10,223 nt of DNA, taken from the NCBI GenBank assembly GCA_002424705.1, contig DIKW01000037.1, positions 13,931-24,153 of the forward strand. The letters are read 5' to 3'. Under the pieces are notes generated by a model that saw only the letters and a list, made by a program, of their open reading frames with translations, was not told where the DNA came from and ran no database searches. The translations under genes were made by a program, and so were the position numbers. This document shows positions 5,496 through 10,223 of this stretch, one piece after another. The DNA is from Geobacter sp. UBA5608 (GTDB lineage: Bacteria; Desulfobacterota; Desulfuromonadia; Geobacterales; Pseudopelobacteraceae). Position 1 is the stretch's first letter. Each line of letters starts with the position of its first letter.

Positions 5496-5942
5496 ATGGG
5501 TAAGACACCACAGCGGGTGATAAACCTGCTAAAAGAAGAAATACCTGATAAAATTAGTTTAAATCAGTTTTGTAAGCAGACTGGAATCAACCCCAACAGT
5601 GTTGACAAATATCTATCTGGGAACACTGAGCCCAATATGGCCAGCCTTGATAAGCTTTCCAGTTACTTTAAGGTGCCTGTCCCGTGGCTGCAGGGCCATT
5701 GGCCGGAGATGTCGGCAGAGGGGGCAAAGAAATACTATGCTTCGTTAAGCGAAAAATCTTCCGGGTGGGTTGATGTCGAAAAAATGAAGGCAGAAATTGC
5801 AGAATTGTTCGATGATGCCAATAATCCCAGGATCAAATTCAAGTCACTGATTAATGAATTTTTGGCAATACCGAGAGAAGATCGGGATAAGGCGATAGAC
5901 TGTCTGGTAGAAGTATCCCTGGATTATGAAAAAGACAAGTGA
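5496..5942 (+). CDS. Cro/C1 (XRE) family repressor
   Basis: The start at 5496 follows GGAGGG by seven bases; an ATG at 5481 would place that site inside the gene. The 148-residue protein has an XRE HTH at about 20-62: SLNQFCKQTGINPNSVDKYL (21-40), SGNTEPNMASLDKLSSYF (41-58), then VPVPWLQG. The C-terminal part is helical and charged (VDVEKMKAEIAELFDD and the final EKDK). It lacks the Ser-Lys peptidase of LexA-like repressors, so RecA-driven self-cleavage is not expected. It is the only element gene on the plus strand. It is clearly richer in A and T than its neighbours, as often seen for phage immunity genes. It probably holds the leftward early promoter off. Confidence 0.88.
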   Translation: MGKTPQRVINLLKEEIPDKISLNQFCKQTGINPNSVDKYLSGNTEPNMASLDKLSSYFKVPVPWLQGHWPEMSAEGAKKYYASLSEKSSGWVDVEKMKAEIAELFDDANNPRIKFKSLINEFLAIPREDRDKAIDCLVEVSLDYEKDK

Positions 5943-6007
5943 AGTTGCTACCTATAGCGTCACCTATAAAAATAATACCTCAAAAAATATAAGTAATTCA
6001 AGCATAT
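5943..6007. other. AT-rich spacer, probable element/host junction
   Basis: This gene-free stretch separates the convergent ends of the repressor and the host CxxC gene. It is very AT rich and contains ACCTATA twice, at 5950-5956 and 5962-5968, with a weaker third copy (TACC at 5976-5979). There is no intrinsic terminator for either gene. The change from phage to host genes occurs here, so an attachment site is likely in or near it. The second copy of the site would be outside the window, and no integrase gene lies beside this junction. Confidence 0.45.
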
Positions 6008-6190
6008 TTACTGATTAATGTCGTGGGCGTACATCATTGCCAGCCGGGCCCGGTTTTCCAGGCACTGCGGGCAGATTGCGCCGCTGTCCTTCCAGATCTC
6101 TTCCGCCAGCCAGGCGCCAGCTTCCAGAAAGACCGAATCTGCAGGCTGCGTATCATCAAAGGATTTTCCGCAGATCGTGCACTGTTTCAC
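6008..6190 (-). CDS. 60-residue protein with two CxxC knuckles
   Basis: The GTG start (6190-6188) overlaps the TGA of the radical SAM gene as GTGA, with GGAG upstream, so translation is coupled; a much longer frame to 6538 would overlap that gene and is rejected. The product begins MKQCTICGKSF and has CTIC (4-7) and CPQC (40-43), a probable zinc or iron-binding site, joined by an acidic helical segment (EAGAWLAEEIWKD). It ends in a helix (ENRARLAMMYAHDINQ). The family is unknown to me. Coupling to a radical SAM enzyme suggests a partner or a small metal-binding accessory protein, which is inference from position. It is the last host gene before the element. Confidence 0.8.
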   Translation of the reverse strand: MKQCTICGKSFDDTQPADSVFLEAGAWLAEEIWKDSGAICPQCLENRARLAMMYAHDINQ

Positions 6191-7818
6191 TGTCCCACTC
6201 CAATCACTTGCATCGCGGCCAGATATTCGGCTGTAAGCCTTGACCGGTCTGCAGCCTGGATGACCTCCCAGGGCAGTTCGGCATCCAGTGCCAGGGTCGT
6301 TGTGACTACCAGTTCCGGTTCGATTCGGCAAGCCTTGGCGGCCTTCCTGAGGTTCATGCCGGTTGCCATCTGCAGGATCAACGGCAACAGCTCCCGCCCG
6401 CCACGGGACAAGAGCGCCTGCAGTACACATCCCTGCAGTTCCTCGACCTTCAGGCGCACATTGGGGATCGGCCGCAGTCCTTTCTCCAGTAGCGCCACCT
6501 TGCGTTTTAGTTCGTCGAGCGGACACATGCCGGCCCATTGCAGAGGGGTGAATGGCTTGGGGATGAACGGATTAACCGAGAGGGTGATCTCGCCAAGGCG
6601 TTTGTGCGCGCGGGCCTGCTCTACCACAGTCCGCTGGATGGCGGCGGTCAGGCCGATCAGTTCCTGCAGGTCCTGGTCGTTCTCACCGGGCAGGCCGATG
6701 ATGAAGTAGAGCTTCAGGTTTAGGATACCGGCCCGGGCAACCTGGTCGGCGGCAGCGATGATCTGCTCGGCGGTCAGGTTCTTGCGGATCATGTCCCGCA
6801 TCCGTTGCGAGCCGCCCTCGGGCGCCATTGAGATGGTCTTGTGGCCGCTCTTCACCAGCAGATCGAGCAGCCCCGGGGTCAGGCGATCAAGGCGCAGTGA
6901 GGAGAGCGAAGGGGAACCGCCCTGCTCGACGATGAAACGGCACAGCTCTTCAATGTGGAGATGGTCGGAGACCGCTGCACCCACCAGGCCGATGGTGGAA
7001 CGATGCTCGAGCCCTTCCCGGCAGGCAGCCTTGAGACGGTCCAGGGGGTGTTGGCGAAAGGGCTGCCAGACGAACCCTGCGGCGCAGAAACGGCATCCCC
7101 GCGGGCAGCCGCGGCTCACCTCAATCAGATACATATTCCCGAACTCGGTCTCCTCGGTCATTATCACTGATTGTGACGGCACGGCATCAGCCGGGGCGCA
7201 GACCCGTACCACCGGTTGCAACGGCGGCAGTGCCGGTACGTAAAAACCCGGCAGGGTTGCCGCGTGTCTCAGGAGTTCGGTCCGCGACCGTGCCGCCTGA
7301 TCAAGCAGCAAGGCTGACAGGTCGGGGATCAGCGTTTCCCCTTCACCGACGGCGATCAGGTCAAACAGTTCAGCTGCTGGTTCCGGGTTGATGAAGCAGG
7401 CAGCGCCGCCGGCCAGAACCAGGGGGTGTGTCTCATCCCGTTCAGCAGACAGAGCCGGGATACGGCTCAAGGCGAGAATGTGAGGGATGTTGATGAAGTC
7501 CGGTTCAAAGGAGATTGAAAAGGCGATCACGTCGAAATCAGTCAGGGGGCGTTCACTTTCCAGTGAGACCAGGGTGTCGCCGTTTTTTTCGTAGAGCGCC
7601 TGTTCCTCCCGGTCTGGCAGAAAGGCCCGCTCGCAGACGATATCGGGCTGATCGTTGAACAGTTGGTAGACCGCCTGGAACCCCAGGCTGCTCATGGCGG
7701 TGGCGTAGCGGTTAGGATAGACCAGGCAGACCGAGAGCGCGCCCCCCCGGTGGGGGGGAAAGGCGCCGGTCTCGGCAGTGCGCCGTTTGCGCAGTATCTC
7801 GCGGATGTGCCAGTTCAT
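6187..7818 (-). CDS. B12-binding-type radical SAM protein
   Basis: This 543-residue protein has an N-terminal Rossmann-like region resembling a B12-binding domain. Landmarks are VCLVYPNRYATAMSSLGFQA at 30-49, FDVIAFSISFEPDF at 95-108 and LAGGAACFINPEP at 135-147. The radical SAM domain has CPRGCRFC (238-245), whose three cysteines hold the 4Fe-4S cluster that splits S-adenosylmethionine. Further typical motifs are APEGGSQRMRDMIRKNLT and KLYFIIGLPGEND. It resembles the TIGR03960-type proteins but lacks the DUF2344 partner domain often linked to them. The substrate is unknown. There is no clear ribosome binding site before the ATG, and the nuoG terminator ends 15 bases upstream. Codons 21-26 include a run of seven C and a run of seven G (7758-7742), which could slip. 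Confidence 0.88.
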   Translation of the reverse strand: MNWHIREILRKRRTAETGAFPPHRGGALSVCLVYPNRYATAMSSLGFQAVYQLFNDQPDIVCERAFLPDREEQALYEKNGDTLVSLESERPLTDFDVIAFSISFEPDFINIPHILALSRIPALSAERDETHPLVLAGGAACFINPEPAAELFDLIAVGEGETLIPDLSALLLDQAARSRTELLRHAATLPGFYVPALPPLQPVVRVCAPADAVPSQSVIMTEETEFGNMYLIEVSRGCPRGCRFCAAGFVWQPFRQHPLDRLKAACREGLEHRSTIGLVGAAVSDHLHIEELCRFIVEQGGSPSLSSLRLDRLTPGLLDLLVKSGHKTISMAPEGGSQRMRDMIRKNLTAEQIIAAADQVARAGILNLKLYFIIGLPGENDQDLQELIGLTAAIQRTVVEQARAHKRLGEITLSVNPFIPKPFTPLQWAGMCPLDELKRKVALLEKGLRPIPNVRLKVEELQGCVLQALLSRGGRELLPLILQMATGMNLRKAAKACRIEPELVVTTTLALDAELPWEVIQAADRSRLTAEYLAAMQVIGVGQ

Positions 7819-7832
7819 GGGTGTCGTGGAAT

Positions 7833-7863
7833 AAAAAAGGGCGCCACATACGTGTAGCGCCCT
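7833..7863 (-). terminator. strong intrinsic terminator after nuoG
   Basis: On the minus strand AGGGCGC (7863-7857, complement) pairs with GCGCCCT (7844-7838), extended inside by ACA/TGT around a TACG loop, and is followed by six U residues (7838-7833). It lies 29 bases after the nuoG stop. Its U-tract ends only 14 bases before the radical SAM start codon. Confidence 0.88.
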
Positions 7864-7891
7864 GAGGGTAGCATGGAGTCAGTTCGTCTTA

Positions 7892-10223
7892 CTAGCCTTT
7901 GCTGATGGTCACCGTCAGGCTGGCGGCCGGTTTGGCCTGCAGCGCGTTCAGGGCAGCAGCAGGGAAGTGGCTGGGGGCCACGGCCAGGCCGGCTGGTACG
8001 GTGGCCTGCAGCTGTACCGACAGGCTGGCCTGAGCGCCGTTGGCGCTGACCGTCACCGTATCGCCATCGGCCACGCCCAGCTTGGCAGCGTCGGCGGCGT
8101 TCAGGCGAATGGTGGCAGACGGAGCCACCTGCAGGTTGTTGGCCGACCAGCTGGTGTAGCTGCCGTTGTGACGCAGGAAGGGGGCCAGCAGTAGTGTCAT
8201 GGAGCCGGTGGCCGGAGCCTGCGGGGTGACGGAAGCAAAAGCGGGTTGCTCCGACCGCTTTTTTGCGACCGGCACGATCTCGTGTTGCAGGGCTGCCAAA
8301 CTGGGAATGGCACCGCCGGTCAGGCGGGCGTAGAGGTCGCCCAGGATAACGTAGTCGGGACGGGCCTCGCCGACCGGTGCGGCTACAGCACTGAAACGTT
8401 GGGTGCGATTGTCAACGCTGGTGAAGGAGCCTGCCTTCTCCGGCGCAGCGGCAGCCGGCAGCACCACATGGGCCAGCTGTGCGGTAGCAGTTGGAAACAG
8501 GTCCAGCACCACCAGGCACTCCAGCTGCTTGAGGGCTGACTCAACACGGGTCCGGTTGGGCAGAATCTGGAGCAGGTCACTGCCCATGACGTACAGAGCG
8601 CGGATCTCGCCGGCCTCGATGGCGTCGATGATCTGCAGCAGGTCCTTGCCGCCTTCACCGGGGGCAATGCCCATGTCCAGCATACCCTGAGTGTTGTTCT
8701 TCTCGTCAATCGGGTACAGCTCTGCACCGGTCAGCAGAGCCAGGTTAATGGCACCGGAGACGGCGGCCACGCTATCTGCGCTGCGCATAAACTCGTGGCC
8801 GTAGATCACTGCCACTGAGCCAGTGACAAAGGAGACGGCGTCATTCAGCTCGGCCTCGGACAGGCCGGTGGCGGCCTGAATCTGATCAAAGCTGGCAGCT
8901 GCCAGCAGTTGTTTGAAGCCGTCCAGTCCTTCTGCGGTGCCTGGGTTGAGTTTGCTCTGGTTGAGGGCCGCCTTGGCCAGTCCCAGGGCTACGAACCCTT
9001 CGGAGCCGGCCTTGTAGCGCAGGGCGCTGTTGGCAAAGCCGTCCAGGGAGGTGGGGCGAGCCGAGGCGATCACCAGCTTGGCGTCATGCTTGGTGGTTGC
9101 CTTGATCACCCGGTAGCCGAAGCCGGCCGATTCGGCCTTCAGGTCGCTTCCCAGTACGATGATACAGCCGGCCTGCTCCAGGGCGTCCATCGGTTTGGTG
9201 GCGCCGGTCATGCCGATCATACGGGTCTGGATGGCCTGGGCCGGTCCATAGCCCAACCGTGCTTCGGAATCAAGGTTGGGGGAGCCGATGGCCTGGGTGA
9301 TCAGCTTGGCGAACAGGAAGTTTTCCTCGTTGGTGGCGCGGGGTGAGGCTATGCCGGCCACGGCTTTTGCGCCGTACTTGCCGACGATCTCCTTGGTGGC
9401 CGAAACGGTTGTCGCCAGGGCAGCATCCCAGGTGGCGGCCTTCAGCTTGCCGGTCACGTCCTTGATCAGCGGGCTGGTCAGGCGCTGCGGCGCGTTGAAG
9501 GCGCTGTAGCCGAAGCGGCCGTTGATGCAGAGGTTGCCGTTGTTGTAAGTGTTGTCGTCGCTGGTGACCCGAGCCACCTTGCCGTTCTGCACGTGGTACT
9601 CAATCTGGCAGCCGGATGAGCAGAAACCGCAAATGCTGTTCTTGACCTCAAAGGCCCAGGGGCGGCCGGCAAACTTGAACGGCTTGCTGATCAGGGTACC
9701 GGTGGGGCAGGCGGCGATACAGTTGCCGCAGAAGTCGCAGTCCAGCGGCTGGCCGGAAACGGTCTCAACCAGTGAGCGATCGCCACAGGACTGGGTTTCG
9801 ATGGCGCCAACGCCGGTGATCTCACGGCAGACCTTGACGCATTTTTCACACAGGATGCAGCGGTTGGGATCGCTCTCCAGCAGTTGCCAGTCGTAGCGGA
9901 TCGGCAGCCGCTCCAGGTCGGCGCTGTATTCCTGCTTGGCGACACTTAGGGAGTAACAGGTGTCCTGCAGGTCGCACTCGCCGGCGGCGTCGCAGACCGG
10001 GCAGTCCAGTGGGTGGTTGACCAGCATCAGTTCCATGGTCTTTTTACGGATCTGCTCCAGTTCCGGCGACTGGGTGGTGACCTTGATCCCTTCCTTGACC
10101 GGGGTGTTGCAGGCGGTCATCGGGCGGGCCACGCCTTCCACATGCACCGCGCAGACCCGGCAGGCGCCGGTGGTGGAGATCTTCTCCAGCCAGCAAAGGG
10201 TCGGGATGGCGATACCCAGTTTG
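7892..10223 (-). CDS. nuoG: NADH-quinone oxidoreductase subunit G (5' end outside window)
   Basis: NuoG is the large iron-sulfur subunit of the peripheral arm of complex I; it carries electrons from NADH toward quinone at the cytoplasmic membrane. The reading frame continues to the window edge, so the GTG at 10147 is internal. Counting visible residues from 10222, the 2Fe-2S ligands are C10, C21, C24 and C38. The His-Cys cluster is H70, C74, C77 and C83. Two ferredoxin-type sets follow (C122, 125, 128, 132 and C162, 165, 168, 172). The CxxCxxxC plus C of the N7-type site is at 198, 201, 205 and 232. A molybdopterin-oxidoreductase-like fold and a C-terminal dinucleotide-binding-like domain follow. 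The gene ends before a terminator rather than continuing into nuoH. A related NADH-binding subunit of a hydrogenase or formate dehydrogenase is possible. Confidence 0.9.
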   Translation of the reverse strand, partial: KLGIAIPTLCWLEKISTTGACRVCAVHVEGVARPMTACNTPVKEGIKVTTQSPELEQIRKKTMELMLVNHPLDCPVCDAAGECDLQDTCYSLSVAKQEYSADLERLPIRYDWQLLESDPNRCILCEKCVKVCREITGVGAIETQSCGDRSLVETVSGQPLDCDFCGNCIAACPTGTLISKPFKFAGRPWAFEVKNSICGFCSSGCQIEYHVQNGKVARVTSDDNTYNNGNLCINGRFGYSAFNAPQRLTSPLIKDVTGKLKAATWDAALATTVSATKEIVGKYGAKAVAGIASPRATNEENFLFAKLITQAIGSPNLDSEARLGYGPAQAIQTRMIGMTGATKPMDALEQAGCIIVLGSDLKAESAGFGYRVIKATTKHDAKLVIASARPTSLDGFANSALRYKAGSEGFVALGLAKAALNQSKLNPGTAEGLDGFKQLLAAASFDQIQAATGLSEAELNDAVSFVTGSVAVIYGHEFMRSADSVAAVSGAINLALLTGAELYPIDEKNNTQGMLDMGIAPGEGGKDLLQIIDAIEAGEIRALYVMGSDLLQILPNRTRVESALKQLECLVVLDLFPTATAQLAHVVLPAAAAPEKAGSFTSVDNRTQRFSAVAAPVGEARPDYVILGDLYARLTGGAIPSLAALQHEIVPVAKKRSEQPAFASVTPQAPATGSMTLLLAPFLRHNGSYTSWSANNLQVAPSATIRLNAADAAKLGVADGDTVTVSANGAQASLSVQLQATVPAGLAVAPSHFPAAALNALQAKPAASLTVTISKG

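Noticed and set aside
6008..6538. Long version of the CxxC protein gene
   Set aside because: It would overlap the radical SAM gene by 350 bases. The GTG at 6190 with a GTGA overlap and GGAG is a better start.
8383..8727. Frames on either strand inside nuoG
   Set aside because: They are overlapping frames of a GC-rich gene, with low-complexity Arg/Ser/Cys-rich products and no start signals.
10141..10147. nuoG starting inside the window
   Set aside because: The frame stays open to the edge and the upstream residues supply the first three 2Fe-2S ligands, so the true start is outside.

Overview
The window looks like the junction between a bacterial chromosome and an integrated phage-like element. 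The host side (about 6008 to 10223) carries a multi-cluster NADH dehydrogenase subunit G, a B12-binding-type radical SAM protein and a small four-cysteine protein, all on the minus strand. The protein sequences and GC-rich codon use suggest a Desulfuromonadales/Geobacterales type anaerobe. That is an inference from family resemblance, not a database result.

Host region: nuoG is cut by the right edge of the window. It ends at 7892 and is followed by a strong intrinsic terminator at 7833-7863. The radical SAM gene starts only 15 bases after the U-tract. Its stop codon overlaps the GTG start of the 60-residue CxxC protein. An AT-rich, gene-free stretch of 65 bases (5943-6007) then separates the host genes from the element.

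Element region (about 5942 down to 1 and beyond the left edge): a rightward Cro/C1-type repressor at 5496-5942 is divergent from a long leftward early operon. The promoter region between them holds repeated TACT-GT-AGTA operator-like sites. In order, the operon encodes an excisionase/AlpA-like HTH protein, a 73-residue protein, a 92-residue protein, a 52-residue protein, a DUF5659-like protein, a zinc-ribbon plus RecA-fold (RepA/AAA_25) replication ATPase, a 71-residue protein, a 64-residue zinc-ribbon protein with a TTG start, a 75-residue protein and a second AlpA-like HTH. Most genes are packed with ATGA or TTGA overlaps. A palindrome-rich spacer, an unrecognised 150-residue protein, a leader with paired hairpins, and the HK97-fold major capsid protein follow. 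The capsid gene has its own downstream terminator, and another gene begins at the left edge.

Two points stand out. First, the 3' part of the replication ATPase gene holds a cluster of TGTC(G/C)CC repeats, a long inverted repeat and a 16-base perfect palindrome, which together look like an embedded replication origin. Second, the major capsid gene follows the replication/AlpA block directly, with no terminase, portal or protease between them. That order recalls capsid-forming phage-inducible chromosomal islands, but a prophage with a deleted head module would look the same here. No integrase lies in the window.
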